Positions 1 through 9,056 are shown, counted from the first letter of the stretch. The stretch is 56,311 bases of DNA from Micromonospora rosaria (GCF_001567585.1 NZ_LRQV01000032.1:1-56311), one strand, 5' to 3'. Notes: generated by a model from the letters alone, not told the origin. Numbers and translations: made by a program.

Positions 1-918
1 CTGGCGGGGCGGTGCGGGCACCTGGGCCCGCCCCGGCCCGGCCGGCGAGGCCGGCACCCCGGAGATCGGGCCGGCCGACCCCCCGCCCCGGTTCTGCTGG
101 GAGAGCGCCTGCTTGGCCTGCCGGGCCACCCCGGCGAGGGCGGCGGCGCTGGACCACCGGGCGGCCGGGTCCTTGGCCATGGCCCGTTCGACGATCGACC
201 GGACCGGGGGCGGGATGTCGCCGGGCAGCGGCCGGGGGGTGTCCCGGACGTGCTTCATGGCGATCTCCAGCGGGTTGTCCCCCTCGAACGGCCGCCGCCC
301 GGCCAGGCACTGGTACGCGACCACGCCGAGGGCGTACACGTCGGAGGCGGCCGTGGCGACCGCGCCGGTGGCCTGCTCCGGCGAGATGTACGAGGCGGTG
401 CCGAGCACCGAACCGGCGGCGGTGAGCTGCCCCACCAACTCGGAACGGGCGATGCCGAAATCGGTCAGCACCAGCGTGCCGTTCGGGCGGACCAGCAGGT
501 TGCCCGGCTTCACGTCCCGGTGCACGATGCCCTTCTCGTGGGCGGCGTGCAGCGCGTCGGCGGCCTGCGCGACCAGGGCCATCGTCCGGGCCGGGGTGAG
601 CCGGCCGACCCGGTTCAGGGTGGCGGAGAGCGCGTCGCCCTCGACGTACTCCATGACCAGGAAGGCGATCTGCTGGTCACTGCCGAAGTCGTAGACGTCC
701 ACCACGCCGGGGTGGTTGATGGTCGCCATGGTGCGCGCCTCGCCCCGGAACCGCTCGGCGAAGCCCGGCTCGTCCAGCAGGGCCGGGAGCAGGCTCTTCA
801 CCGCGACCGTACGGCCGAGGACCTGGTCGATGCCGCGCCAGACGTCGCCCATGCCACCGCTGGCGATCCGCTCGTCGAGACGGTAGCGGTTGCCGAGCTG
901 GACGCCGGGGCTGAGCAT
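1..918 (-). CDS. pknA: Serine/threonine protein kinase, PknA-like (3' end cut by window edge)
   Basis: Membrane-anchored eukaryotic-type kinase that phosphorylates cell-wall and division proteins. I translated 306 codons from ATG at 918; the gene runs off the left edge, so the transmembrane and any extracellular part are missing. Visible: Gly-rich loop IASGGMGDVW (residues 18-27), ATP-binding Lys41 in VAVKSL, catalytic loop HRDVKPGN (133-140), DFG (153-155), and an activation segment ending in GTASYISPEQ. The kinase domain is followed by a Gly/Pro-rich linker. It starts one base after the stop of the PBP gene (TGACATG), so it is translationally coupled. Family order in actinobacteria is fhaA-fhaB-pstP-rodA-pbpA-pknA-pknB, so this position is pknA; pknB should lie just outside the window. 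Confidence 0.93.
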   Translation of the reverse strand, partial: MLSPGVQLGNRYRLDERIASGGMGDVWRGIDQVLGRTVAVKSLLPALLDEPGFAERFRGEARTMATINHPGVVDVYDFGSDQQIAFLVMEYVEGDALSATLNRVGRLTPARTMALVAQAADALHAAHEKGIVHRDVKPGNLLVRPNGTLVLTDFGIARSELVGQLTAAGSVLGTASYISPEQATGAVATAASDVYALGVVAYQCLAGRRPFEGDNPLEIAMKHVRDTPRPLPGDIPPPVRSIVERAMAKDPAARWSSAAALAGVARQAKQALSQQNRGGGSAGPISGVPASPAGPGRAQVPAPPRQ

Positions 919-919
919 G

Positions 920-2425
920 TCAGCGGCCCCCCGCGTCGGTCACCGCGGCGCGCATGATCTGGCCCGCGATCCGGGCCGCCTCGGCGCTGCCGCCGTCGCC
1001 GGCCTCCTCCAGCACCACACAGACCGCGGAGACCGGGTTGCCGTCGCGGTCGAGCGCGAAGCCGATGAACCAGCCGTGGTCCTGCCGGTCCTCGGCGGAC
1101 TGGGCGGTACCGGTCTTCCCGCCGACGGTGTAGCCGTTGAAGGCGGCGTTGCGGCCGGTGCCCTCCCGGACCACGTTCACCATCATGTCCCGCAGGTCGC
1201 CGGCGACCTGGGAACTCACCGGCTGGCGCAGCTCGCGCGGCTTGGCGGTGTAGTAGGTGGTGGTGCGGTCCGGGGCGAGGAGCTGACGGACCAGGTACGG
1301 CCGCATCTGGGCGCCGCCGTTGGCGATCGCGCCAGCGATCAACGCGCCCTGCAACGGGGTCATCCGGACGTCCCGCTGCCCGATCGAGGACTGGCCGAGG
1401 GCGGCCTCGTCGGTGCTGCCGTCCGGGTTCTGGATGTCGCCGGTGCGGCTCGCCGCCACCCGGTGTCCGCCCTCGCCGAGCTGGCCGACGGTGAGGTCGT
1501 CCTGCTCGAAGCCGAACTGGCGGGCCTTCTCCTTGATGGTGTCCGCGCCGAGCCGGACCCCGAGCTGGGCGAAGCCGGTGTTGCAGGAGTCGGTCACCGC
1601 CTTCAACAGGGTGACCTCGGACTGGGGGCAGATCGACGGGGCGGCGTTGGTGATCGTGTTGCCGCCGCTGGCGGCCCGCCAGCTCGACCCGGCCGGGATC
1701 CGGGTCTGCGGGGTCACCCCGTTCTCCAGTGCCGCGGCGGCCACCACCATCTTGAAGGTGGAGCCCGGCGGGAGGGTCTCGGAGAGCGCCCGGTTCTTCA
1801 ACGGGCCCTCCGGGTCCTGCTCGTACTTGTTGTACGCCGCGCTGGCCTCCCGGCTGTCGTGGCTGGCCAGCGGGTTCGGGTCGAAGCTGGGCATGGAGAC
1901 CAGCGCCTGGACCGCCCCGGTACGCGGGTCGAGGGCAATCGCCGCGCCCCGGCTCGCCCCGTTGCGGTTGTTGCGCAGCCCGTCGTACGCCGCCTTCTGG
2001 GCCTGCCGGGAGAGGCTGAGCAGCACGTTCCCGCCGCCGCTCTCGTCGCCGGTGAACATGTCCTTGACCCGGTTGGCGATCAACTGGTCGCTGGTCCCGG
2101 CGAGGAACTCGTTCTCCAGCCGCTCGATCCCGGTGTCGCCCAGGTTGACCGGCTTGTACCCGATGGCGTGGGCGTACTGGGCCCCGGCCGGGTAGGTGCG
2201 CAGGTACTTGAGGTTGCCCTCGGTGGCCTTGCTGGTCGCCAGGGCGGTGCCCCCGGCCTCGATGTTGCCCCGCCGCCGGTCGTACTCGGCGACCTGGACC
2301 CGGCCGTTGTAGTCGCTGGTCCGGTACTCGTCGGCCTTGTACGCCTGGACCCAGTTCAGGTTGGCGAAGAGCAGGCCGAACAGGACCATGACCACCACAC
2401 CGACGCGGCGCAGGGGTGCGTTCAC
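920..2425 (-). CDS. pbpA: Penicillin-binding protein A (class B transpeptidase)
   Basis: D,D-transpeptidase that cross-links peptidoglycan outside the membrane. 501 residues: short cytoplasmic N-terminus, one membrane anchor at about residues 8-26, an N-terminal non-catalytic domain, then the transpeptidase domain with the three active-site motifs STFK (222-225, nucleophile Ser222), SCN (280-282) and KTG (437-439, in GGKTGTAQ). Length and architecture match actinobacterial PbpA. The start is GTG at 2425, overlapping the RodA stop by 4 bases (GTGA), which indicates translational coupling with RodA, its glycosyltransferase partner. The downstream kinase gene follows after one base. In relatives this protein is a substrate of the neighbouring kinase; no regulation beyond operon membership is visible here. 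Confidence 0.95.
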   Translation of the reverse strand: MNAPLRRVGVVVMVLFGLLFANLNWVQAYKADEYRTSDYNGRVQVAEYDRRRGNIEAGGTALATSKATEGNLKYLRTYPAGAQYAHAIGYKPVNLGDTGIERLENEFLAGTSDQLIANRVKDMFTGDESGGGNVLLSLSRQAQKAAYDGLRNNRNGASRGAAIALDPRTGAVQALVSMPSFDPNPLASHDSREASAAYNKYEQDPEGPLKNRALSETLPPGSTFKMVVAAAALENGVTPQTRIPAGSSWRAASGGNTITNAAPSICPQSEVTLLKAVTDSCNTGFAQLGVRLGADTIKEKARQFGFEQDDLTVGQLGEGGHRVAASRTGDIQNPDGSTDEAALGQSSIGQRDVRMTPLQGALIAGAIANGGAQMRPYLVRQLLAPDRTTTYYTAKPRELRQPVSSQVAGDLRDMMVNVVREGTGRNAAFNGYTVGGKTGTAQSAEDRQDHGWFIGFALDRDGNPVSAVCVVLEEAGDGGSAEAARIAGQIMRAAVTDAGGR

Positions 2426-3912
2426 GGGCGAATCACCTCCGTGGGGGCACCGTGCAACTGCTGCGGCGGGCCGCCGCCGGGCCGGGCCGCCGGGCCGCCA
2501 CCGCCACTGGCGACCGGGCGGCGGGCCGCGTCGGAGACGCGGAGCAGCACCGCGATGATCAGCCAGTTCGCCATCAGGGACGACCCACCGGCGGAGAGGA
2601 ACGGGGTGGTCTGACCGGTGAGCGGGATGAGCCCGCTGATCCCGCCGACGATCACGAAGACCTGGAGGCCGATGGTGAAGGAGAGGCCACCGGCGAGCAG
2701 CTTGCCGAAGGAGTCCCGGACCGCCAGCGCGGCCCGCAGCCCCCGCTCGACGATCAGCAGGTAGACGATGAGCAGCGCGGAGAGCCCGAACAGGCCGATC
2801 TCCTCGCCGATGCCGGCGAAGATGAAGTCGTTCTGCACCTCGGGGAGGATGCCCGGCTCACCGCCGCCCGGCCCCGCCCCGAACAGCCCGCCGGTGCCGA
2901 GCGCGAGCAGCCCTTGGACGAGTTGATAACCCTTGTCGGTGGGGTCGGCGAACGGGTCGAGCCAGATCTCCGCCCGGACGTAGAAGTTGGCGAACGGCCC
3001 CCCGACCGTGCTGCCGAGGACGTACGCCATGTAGGCCCCGACGAAGAACAGCATCAGGCCGATGAGCAGCCAACTGACCCGTTCGGTGGCGATGTAGAGG
3101 GTCACCACGAACATGCCGAAGTACAGCAGCGAGGTGCCCAGGTCCTTCTGGAAGATGAGGACCATGAGGCTGATCGCCCAGACCACGAGGACCGGGCCGA
3201 GGTCACGGCCCCGGGGGAAGTCGATGCCGAGGAACCGGCGGCTGGCCAGGGAGAGCACCTCGCGCTTGCGCACCAGGTAGTAGGCGAAGAAGACCAGCAG
3301 GGCCAGCTTGGCGAACTCACCCGGCTGGATGGAGAAGCTGCCGACCCGGATCCACAGCTTCGCGCCGTTGATCTCGGAGAAGCGCGCCGGCAGCACCGCC
3401 GGGATCATCACCAGCACGATGCCGGCCAGCCCCAGGGTGTACGCGTACCGGGAGACCGACCGGTGGTCGCGCATCAGCACCAGCAGCCCGGCGGCGAGCA
3501 GCACCGAGATCAGCGTCCAGAGCAACTGCCGGCCGCCGATCCCGGCGAAGGTGGCCAGGTCGGCCCGGTCCGCCGGGGCGGCGTCGTCGAGGTCGAGGCG
3601 GCGCAGGAAGCCCACCCCGATCCCGTTGAGCAGGGCCACCGCCGGCAGCAGGGCCGGATCGGCGAATGGGGCGAGGAACCGGACCACCACGTGCACGCCG
3701 AGGAAGACGGCGGTCAGCGCGGCGGCCGGCACCCAGAAGTCCGAGGTGACCGTGTCCAGCAGGGTCGCCTCGATGGTCGCCTGGTACGCGGCGACCAGCA
3801 CCATGGCCAGCAGCAGCAGCGACAGCTCGGAGTTGCGCCGGGACCGGGCCAGGCGCACGCCGGACTGCTCGCCCGTGGGGGGCGAGATAGCCGGGGTGGC
3901 CGCTGCGGTCAC
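2422..3912 (-). CDS. rodA: FtsW/RodA/SpoVE family peptidoglycan glycosyltransferase
   Basis: Polytopic SEDS-family membrane protein that polymerises lipid II, acting with a class B PBP. 496 residues with about ten to twelve hydrophobic segments spread from residue 30 to 460, a SEDS-type conserved loop (GEFAKLALLVFFAYYL), and the C-terminal region containing GTGGLFGAGPGGG and ISGLIPLTGQTTPFLSAGGSS, typical of RodA/FtsW. The GTG start at 3912 lies 29 bases after pstP. The C-terminal tail after about residue 465 is a disordered Gly/Pro/Ala stretch longer than in many homologues. The RodA stop overlaps the pbpA start, giving the usual SEDS-bPBP pair. The name rodA rather than ftsW rests on the operon context. 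Confidence 0.95.
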   Translation of the reverse strand: MTAAATPAISPPTGEQSGVRLARSRRNSELSLLLLAMVLVAAYQATIEATLLDTVTSDFWVPAAALTAVFLGVHVVVRFLAPFADPALLPAVALLNGIGVGFLRRLDLDDAAPADRADLATFAGIGGRQLLWTLISVLLAAGLLVLMRDHRSVSRYAYTLGLAGIVLVMIPAVLPARFSEINGAKLWIRVGSFSIQPGEFAKLALLVFFAYYLVRKREVLSLASRRFLGIDFPRGRDLGPVLVVWAISLMVLIFQKDLGTSLLYFGMFVVTLYIATERVSWLLIGLMLFFVGAYMAYVLGSTVGGPFANFYVRAEIWLDPFADPTDKGYQLVQGLLALGTGGLFGAGPGGGEPGILPEVQNDFIFAGIGEEIGLFGLSALLIVYLLIVERGLRAALAVRDSFGKLLAGGLSFTIGLQVFVIVGGISGLIPLTGQTTPFLSAGGSSLMANWLIIAVLLRVSDAARRPVASGGGGPAARPGGGPPQQLHGAPTEVIRP

Positions 3913-3940
3913 GCGTCGTCCCTCGGGTTCGGGCCGGCGC

Positions 3941-5374
3941 TCACTCGGCCGACCGGCAGCCCGCCGGGTCGAACACCGGCGGAACCGTGTCGGTGGGGAG
4001 CACGTCGGGCGTGGTGGTCGGGGTGGGCGTGGCGGACGGCTCCGGCCGGGGGCTGCGCCCCTCGGCGCTGGCCGCCGCGCTGGCCCGGGGGCTCGGCGAG
4101 GCCGACGCCTCCGGCGACTCCGGCGCGCTGGGCGACGGGCTCGGCGGGCAGAGCGGCTTCAGGTTCGGGTTGGTCGGGTCGTCGTTGGTCAGGTCGGCCA
4201 GCCGGCGTGCCGCATCGGTCTCGCTGCGCGCCTGGATGCCCTGCTTGACCTGCTCCTGGGCGGCCAGGGTGAGGTCGTCCAGCAGCACCGGGCTGGTGGA
4301 GTGCAGGGTGGAGAGATCTATCCCGGCGACCTGGCCGGGCACCCCCCGGAAGACGGCGAGCTGTCCGGCGTCGGTGGCGCCGACGTAGTACTGCCGCTGG
4401 GTGTAGCTCCATCCGGCGAAGAGGCCACCGCCGATGATGACCAGCAGCCCCACCAGCATGGCGGCGGTCCGGACCGGACGACGCCGCGGCTGGTCCGGCT
4501 CGTCGTCGCGGCCGGCGGTCGGCTCCTCCGGAGCCGGCGGGCGGGGCGCGGAGAGGGCCGAGGCGCGGGCCGCCGGGGTGGAGACGTCGGCGGAGGTCGC
4601 CATGCCCCGGTCCCGGGCGGCGGCGCCCCCGACGATCGGGGACGACTCCACGATGTCCCGGTCGGTGGCGTCCGCGATGATCACGGTGATGTTGTCCGGG
4701 CCACCGCCGCGCAGGGCCAGTTGCACCAGCCGCTCGACGCACTGCTGCGGGTCGGTGTACTCCCGCATGGTGTCCGCGATGGTCTCGGCACTGACCACCC
4801 CGGAGAGCCCGTCGCTGCAGATCAGGTACCGGTCGCCGGGGAGCACCTGGCGGACGCTGTACTCGGGGTCGATGTCGCGGCCGTCCAGCGCCCGGGTGAG
4901 CAGCGACCGCTGCGGGTGGCTGCTCGCCTCCTCGGCGCTGATCCGGCCCTCGTCGACGAGCATCTGGACGTACGTGTCGTCCTTGGTGATCTGCGCGAAC
5001 TCGCCGTTACGCAGCAGGTAGGCCCGGGAGTCCCCGATGTGGACCATACCGATCTTGCTGCCGGAGAAGAGTGTCGCGGTGAGGGTGGTGCCCATCCCCT
5101 CCAGTTGGGGGTTGGCGTCCACGGTGTCGCGGAGTTGTTGGTTGGCGGTGCCGACGGCTGAGCGCAACGCGTCGACGAGCGCGTCACCAGGGACGTCCTC
5201 GTCGAGCGGCGCCAGGGCACCGATCACGATGTTGCTGGCGACGTCACCGGCGGCCATGCCGCCCATACCGTCGGCAACGGCGAGAAGCCGCGGCCCGGCG
5301 TAGACGGAGTCTTGGTTGCCGTCTCGGATCAGACCGCGGTCGCTGTGGGCCGCATAGCGCAGGGTCAGAGTCAT
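3941..5374 (-). CDS. pstP: PP2C-family Ser/Thr phosphatase PstP
   Basis: Metal-dependent phosphatase that reverses phosphorylation by PknA/PknB. 477 residues. The catalytic PP2C domain occupies residues 1-236, with metal-binding motifs RDGNQDS (Asp18/Asp22), ADGMGG (Asp35), SDGL (Asp188) and GPDN (Asp227). A cytoplasmic linker is followed by one membrane segment at about 303-322 and an extracellular domain with a long Pro/Ser/Ala-rich C-terminus. ATG at 5374 overlaps the fhaB stop by 4 bases (ATGA). The single-membrane-span layout matches mycobacterial PstP. The extracellular tail is of low complexity and unlikely to be conserved. Confidence 0.95.
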   Translation of the reverse strand: MTLTLRYAAHSDRGLIRDGNQDSVYAGPRLLAVADGMGGMAAGDVASNIVIGALAPLDEDVPGDALVDALRSAVGTANQQLRDTVDANPQLEGMGTTLTATLFSGSKIGMVHIGDSRAYLLRNGEFAQITKDDTYVQMLVDEGRISAEEASSHPQRSLLTRALDGRDIDPEYSVRQVLPGDRYLICSDGLSGVVSAETIADTMREYTDPQQCVERLVQLALRGGGPDNITVIIADATDRDIVESSPIVGGAAARDRGMATSADVSTPAARASALSAPRPPAPEEPTAGRDDEPDQPRRRPVRTAAMLVGLLVIIGGGLFAGWSYTQRQYYVGATDAGQLAVFRGVPGQVAGIDLSTLHSTSPVLLDDLTLAAQEQVKQGIQARSETDAARRLADLTNDDPTNPNLKPLCPPSPSPSAPESPEASASPSPRASAAASAEGRSPRPEPSATPTPTTTPDVLPTDTVPPVFDPAGCRSAE

Positions 5375-5859
5375 GGCCGTAATTCGAGGGAAGTGCGGCC
5401 GATCCGGATCGGCACGCCGAGGGGGACGGGGGTTGGTCCGGTGACCTTAGCGCGATCCAGGTACGTGCCGTTAGTCGAACCGAGGTCCTCGACGAACCAC
5501 TGCCCGTCACGCGGCACCAGCCGGGCGTGCCGTGCCGAGGCGTAGTCGTCGGTGATGACCAGGGTGGAGTCCTCGGCCCGCCCGATGGTGATCTGCGCTT
5601 CGCCGAGGGTGATCCGGGTGCCGGCGAGCTGACCGGCGGTGACCACCAACTGGTGCGCGGCCCGCCCCCGCTTGACCTTCGCCGGTTTCGCCGGCTGCTG
5701 CCCGGCCGGGGCGCCCACCGCGCGTGGTGCGGCCACCAGCCGACCGGACCGGGCCCCCGCGAAGAGGTCCCGGCGGATCACGCCGACCACCGTGAAGACG
5801 AAGATCCACAACAGGATCAGGAACCCGAACCGGGCGACGGTGATGACGAGTTCCGGCAA
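5371..5859 (-). CDS. fhaB: FHA domain protein FhaB (FipA-like)
   Basis: Phosphothreonine-recognition protein that links kinase signalling to the cell-wall synthesis machinery. 162 residues: an N-terminal membrane anchor at about residues 5-28, a positively charged linker, and a C-terminal FHA domain (about 75-160) with the motif residues GRAEDSTLVI, SARHARL and [11 protein letters not shown]. It sits 6 bases after fhaA and overlaps pstP by 4 bases, so the whole run is one transcription unit. The order FhaA-FhaB-PstP is diagnostic for the actinobacterial cluster. No oddities seen. Confidence 0.94.
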   Translation of the reverse strand: MPELVITVARFGFLILLWIFVFTVVGVIRRDLFAGARSGRLVAAPRAVGAPAGQQPAKPAKVKRGRAAHQLVVTAGQLAGTRITLGEAQITIGRAEDSTLVITDDYASARHARLVPRDGQWFVEDLGSTNGTYLDRAKVTGPTPVPLGVPIRIGRTSLELRP

Positions 5860-5865
5860 GGCGGG

Positions 5866-6642
5866 TCAGCCGTCCACGCGGAAGGTCAGGGTGGTGGTGC
5901 CGAGCTGGATCATGTCACCGGGGTTGAGCGCGACGGCGGAGACCCGCTGGCCGTTGACCATGGTGCCGTTGGTCGACCCCAGGTCGGTCAGCACGACCTG
6001 ACCACCGTCGAAGTCCAGCCGGGCGTGCCGGCGGGAGATGCCGACGTCGGGCAGGCGCAGGTTGGCCTGGTCGCCGCGGCCGATCACGGTCGAACCCATC
6101 TGGAGGGGGTACGTCCGCCCGTCGCCGGAGACCAGCCGGACGTTGCGCCCACCGCCGTGGCCGGGCGGGGGGCCGTAGCCGCCGCCCTGGTCGTAGGAGG
6201 GGTACCCGGGCGGGCCCTGGTCGTAGCCGCCCTGGTCGTAGCCGGGCGCGGAGACCGGGGCGACGTCGCCACCGGTGTAGACCTCGGCGGTGACCCGGAA
6301 CATGCCGGTGTCGAGGCCCTCACCACGCTCGATCTCGACGATCACGTCGCCGTAGACCGTCCAGGCCTGCTCGCCGATGAACTCCGCCTGCGACTGGGCC
6401 AGCTCCTGGGCCAGCGCGGCGGCGTACGGCGCCAGCCGACTGTGGTCGTACGGCGAGAGATCGATCACGTAGCGGTTGGGCACCAACGTGCGCCCACCGG
6501 CCAGGATCGCCTTGTGCGCCTCGGCCTCCCGCTGCATGGCGTTGAGGATCTCCACGGGGTGGACCACCCCTTTGAAGACCTTGGCGAAGGCCCCTTCAAC
6601 CAGGCCTTCCAGTCGCTTCTCGAAGCGTTGCAGCACGCTCAC
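5866..6642 (-). CDS. fhaA: FHA domain protein FhaA with N-terminal DUF3662
   Basis: Phosphopeptide-binding scaffold of the cell-wall growth cluster. 258 residues from GTG 6642. An N-terminal DUF3662 domain ([20 protein letters not shown] onward, to about residue 120) is followed by a Gly/Tyr/Pro/Gln-rich linker with YDQGG repeats and a C-terminal FHA domain (about 165-255) with [22 protein letters not shown] and DLGSTNGT. I chose GTG 6642 because AGGAGG lies five bases upstream and the family start is at this place. An ATG at 6669 would add nine residues (MSSGPEEEP) that are simply the translation of that ribosome binding site. This is the first gene of the minus-strand operon; its promoter should lie in 6643-6928. 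Confidence 0.93.
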   Translation of the reverse strand: MSVLQRFEKRLEGLVEGAFAKVFKGVVHPVEILNAMQREAEAHKAILAGGRTLVPNRYVIDLSPYDHSRLAPYAAALAQELAQSQAEFIGEQAWTVYGDVIVEIERGEGLDTGMFRVTAEVYTGGDVAPVSAPGYDQGGYDQGPPGYPSYDQGGGYGPPPGHGGGRNVRLVSGDGRTYPLQMGSTVIGRGDQANLRLPDVGISRRHARLDFDGGQVVLTDLGSTNGTMVNGQRVSAVALNPGDMIQLGTTTLTFRVDG

Positions 6643-6774
6643 CGGCTCCTCCTCGGGTCCCGAGGACATGATGGTATCCGGCCGGCGCGCGTGCAGCTCA
6701 CACGCCGCTCGACCGCCTGTCGTCGGCCCGCTCGGACGGGCCGCTGCTGTCGTGCTACTCTTTCGTCCGCCACG

Positions 6775-6836
6775 AACGGTAACCGATCACTGGAACGGTG
6801 TCTCGCTGGAACGGTGTCCGAGCCTGGGACGGTATC
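6775..6836. repeat. Direct repeats of ACGGT motif between fhaA and tRNA-Leu
   Basis: The divergent spacer upstream of fhaA holds TGGAACGGTGTC at 6791-6802 and 6807-6818, and TGGGACGGTATC at 6825-6836, with a weaker match around 6775-6786 (GAACGGTAACC). Start-to-start distances are 16 and 18 bases. Repeated short motifs in a promoter region suggest a regulator binding site, but no protein can be assigned. The rest of 6643-6928 shows no coding potential. Confidence 0.5.
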
Positions 6837-6928
6837 CGATCGCGGCAATGGTCAGGCTCAGCGTAGTATGTGCCGGGCCCGCTGGAGACAGCGGGATCGG
6901 GGCCGCTACAGTGATCCCGGCAAGCCAC

Positions 6929-7014
6929 GGGGAAGTGGCGGAATGGCAGACGCGCACGGTTCAGGTCCGTGTGCCCGAAAGGGCGTGGGGGTTCAACTCC
7001 CCCCTTCCCCACCA
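6929..7014 (+). tRNA. tRNA-Leu (anticodon CAG)
   Basis: A complete class II tRNA can be folded by hand: acceptor stem GGGGAAG (6929-6935) with CTTCCCC (7004-7010), anticodon stem CACGG/CCGTG (6955-6959 and 6967-6971) with loop TTCAGGT and anticodon CAG at 6962-6964, a long variable arm (TGCCCGAAAGGGCG region) and T stem GGGGG/CCCCC around TTCAACT (6987-7003). The discriminator A and encoded CCA are at 7011-7014. It reads CUG leucine codons, the commonest Leu codon in this genome. A tRNA-Leu next to fhaA is also the arrangement I recall in mycobacteria. A weak -10-like TACAGT lies at 6907-6912. Confidence 0.97.
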
Positions 7015-7020
7015 CCAGAC

Positions 7021-7047
7021 GAGGGCCTCGCACGATGCGGGGCCCTC
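7021..7047 (+). terminator. Intrinsic-type terminator after tRNA-Leu
   Basis: A 12-bp stem (GAGGGCCTCGCA with TGCGGGGCCCTC, one G-T pair) closes a CGA loop six bases after the tRNA CCA end. There is little T-tract, as is common in actinobacteria. Confidence 0.8.
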
Positions 7048-7123
7048 GCTTCATGTCAGGGCGTGCCGGGCGTCACGCTATGCTCCGATGGTTTTTCTGC
7101 CTCCCATGGACCAGGAGTGGCGT

Positions 7124-8197
7124 GTGACTGTCGCGTTGGTGACCGGATCAGGCGGTCTGATCGGATCGGAGGCGGTACGGCACTTCGCCGGTCTCGGGCT
7201 CGACGTCGTCGGGATCGACAACGACATGCGGCAGGAGTTCTTCGGCGCCGAGGCGTCGACCGCGTGGAACGTCCGCCGGCTCGCCGACGACCTGGGCGAC
7301 GCGTACGCGCACCACAGCATCGACATCCGGGACCGGGACGCGCTGGGCCGGCTCTTCGCCCGTTACGGCCGGGACATCGCCGTGGTGATCCACACCGCCG
7401 CGCAGCCCTCCCACGACTGGGCCGTCCGGGACCCGTTCACCGACTTCGACGTCAACGCCGCCGGCACCCTCAACGTGTTGCAGAACGTGCGCGAGCACTG
7501 CATCGAGGCACCGGTGATCCACTGCTCCACCAACAAGGTCTACGGCGACCGCCCCAACAGCCTGCCGTTGGTGGAGCAGGAGACCCGCTGGGAGATCGAG
7601 CCGGGGCACCCGTACGAGCAGGGCATCCGGGAGGACATGTCGATCGACGCCTGCCTCCACTCGATCTTCGGTGCCTCGAAGGTCGCCGCCGACGTGATGG
7701 TGCAGGAGTACGGCCGCTACTTCGACATGCGGACCGCCTGCTTCCGGGGCGGCACCCTGACCGGCCCGGCGCACTCGGCGACCGAGCTGCACGGGTTCCT
7801 CGGGTACGTGATGCGGGCGAACATGGAACGCCGGACGTACAAGATCTTCGGGTACCAGGGCAAGCAGGTGCGCGACGCGATCCACAGCTCGGACGTGGTC
7901 TCGGCGTTCGAGGCGTTCTTCCGCAACCCCCGCTCGGCGGCGGTCTACAACCTCGGCGGCGGCCGGCACTCCAACGTCTCCAACCGGGAGGCGTTCGCGC
8001 TGGCCGAGCAGATCACCGGCCTGGAGATGGTGACCGAGTACGTCGAGGCCAACCGGATCGGCGACCACAAGTGGTGGATCGGCTCGAACGAGGCCTTCCA
8101 GGCCGACTACCCCGACTGGAAGCAGGTGTACGACGTACCCATGATCATGCGGGAGATCCACGAGGCCAACGTCGACAAGTGGGTGTCGGCCGGATGA
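7124..8197 (+). CDS. NAD-dependent nucleotide-sugar epimerase (CDP-paratose 2-epimerase-like SDR)
   Basis: Extended short-chain dehydrogenase/reductase that probably interconverts an activated sugar. 357 residues. The Rossmann motif TGSGGLIG (7-14) binds [11 protein letters not shown] (135-142) and the region [13 protein letters not shown] resemble CDP-tyvelose/CDP-paratose 2-epimerases. The SDR catalytic Tyr-x-x-x-Lys appears as FGASK (Phe182, Lys186), so the usual tyrosine is missing. Start: GTG 7124 has AGGAG at 7113-7117 six bases upstream; the earlier ATGs at 7088 and 7106 lack a good site. It is followed 52 bases later by a WecG/TagA/CpsF glycosyltransferase, suggesting a two-gene unit for making a cell-surface glycan. 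The exact sugar substrate cannot be read from the sequence. Confidence 0.85.
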   Translation: MTVALVTGSGGLIGSEAVRHFAGLGLDVVGIDNDMRQEFFGAEASTAWNVRRLADDLGDAYAHHSIDIRDRDALGRLFARYGRDIAVVIHTAAQPSHDWAVRDPFTDFDVNAAGTLNVLQNVREHCIEAPVIHCSTNKVYGDRPNSLPLVEQETRWEIEPGHPYEQGIREDMSIDACLHSIFGASKVAADVMVQEYGRYFDMRTACFRGGTLTGPAHSATELHGFLGYVMRANMERRTYKIFGYQGKQVRDAIHSSDVVSAFEAFFRNPRSAAVYNLGGGRHSNVSNREAFALAEQITGLEMVTEYVEANRIGDHKWWIGSNEAFQADYPDWKQVYDVPMIMREIHEANVDKWVSAG

Positions 8198-8249
8198 GCG
8201 GGCACACCGGCGACGACCGCCCGGCGACGGGCGTGCGGGAGGTGCGACG

Positions 8250-9056
8250 GTGACGGCGCAGGGCAAACGGAACGTCCTCGGCGTCCTGGTCGACGCCACC
8301 GACTACGCCTCGGCCACCGAGCAGGTGGTGGCCGCCGCGTGGGAGCGGCGACCGCTGGCGCTGACCGCGCTGGCCGTGCACGGGGTGATGACCGGGGTGC
8401 TCGACCCGGCGCACAACGCCCGGCTGAACTCCTTCGACGTGGTCACCCCGGACGGGCAGCCGGTGCGCTGGGCGCTCAACCTGCTGCACCGGGCCAACCT
8501 GTCGGACCGGGTCTACGGCCCGCTGCTCACCCTGCACGTGCTGCGCCGCTTCGCCGAGGAGGGGCTGCCGGTCTACCTCTACGGCTCCACCGAGGCGACG
8601 CTGTCCCGGCTGATCCCGGAGCTGGGCCGCAAGTTCCCGGCTCTCAAGATCGCCGGAGTGGAGCCGTCGAAGTTCCGCCAGGTGCAGCCGGGCGAGGACG
8701 TCGAGATCGCCAACCGGATCCGGGCCAGCGGGGCCCGGCTGGTGCTGGTCGGGCTCGGTTGCCCCCGCCAGGAGGTCTTCACGTACGCGATGCGCCCGCT
8801 GCTGGACATGCCGATGATGGCGGTCGGTGCGGCCTTCGACTACCACGCCGGGCTGCTGAAGAACCCCCCGCCGTGGATGCAGAAGGCGGGGCTGGAGTGG
8901 TTCTGGCGGCTCGGACTGGAGCCGAAGCGGCTCTGGCGCCGGTACGTCATCCTCAACCCGGCGTACCTGGGCCGGCTGGCGGCGCAGAAGACCGGGCTGT
9001 GGAAGGCTCCGGCCCCGGCCCCGGCCACCGAACGCCCCCGTACCTTCGCCGTCTGA
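8250..9056 (+). CDS. WecG/TagA/CpsF family glycosyltransferase
   Basis: Membrane-associated glycosyltransferase of the GT26 type, which transfers a sugar (N-acetylmannosamine or related) to a lipid-linked acceptor in teichoic acid, enterobacterial antigen or capsule pathways. 268 residues. Family landmarks: LNSFDVVTPDGQPVRWAL near residue 50-70, GPLLTLHVL, LYGSTEATLSRL, RLVLVGLGCPRQEVF (about 155-170), and a C-terminal WFWRLGLEPKRLWRRY patch that is typical for membrane association. GTG 8250 has GGGAGG at 8237-8242, seven bases upstream. With the upstream epimerase it probably acts on one surface polymer. Which acceptor is used is unknown. Confidence 0.9.
   Translation: MTAQGKRNVLGVLVDATDYASATEQVVAAAWERRPLALTALAVHGVMTGVLDPAHNARLNSFDVVTPDGQPVRWALNLLHRANLSDRVYGPLLTLHVLRRFAEEGLPVYLYGSTEATLSRLIPELGRKFPALKIAGVEPSKFRQVQPGEDVEIANRIRASGARLVLVGLGCPRQEVFTYAMRPLLDMPMMAVGAAFDYHAGLLKNPPPWMQKAGLEWFWRLGLEPKRLWRRYVILNPAYLGRLAAQKTGLWKAPAPAPATERPRTFAV

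Noticed and set aside
6929..7014. tRNA-Leu as an integration site for a mobile element
   Set aside because: I found no second copy of the tRNA 3' end in the window, and no integrase gene is present. The neighbours are housekeeping or surface genes.
5527..8253. A 908-codon plus-strand frame across fhaB, fhaA, the tRNA and the epimerase
   Set aside because: It reads through a tRNA and the shadows of genes on both strands; composition is Gly/Arg-rich with no domain.
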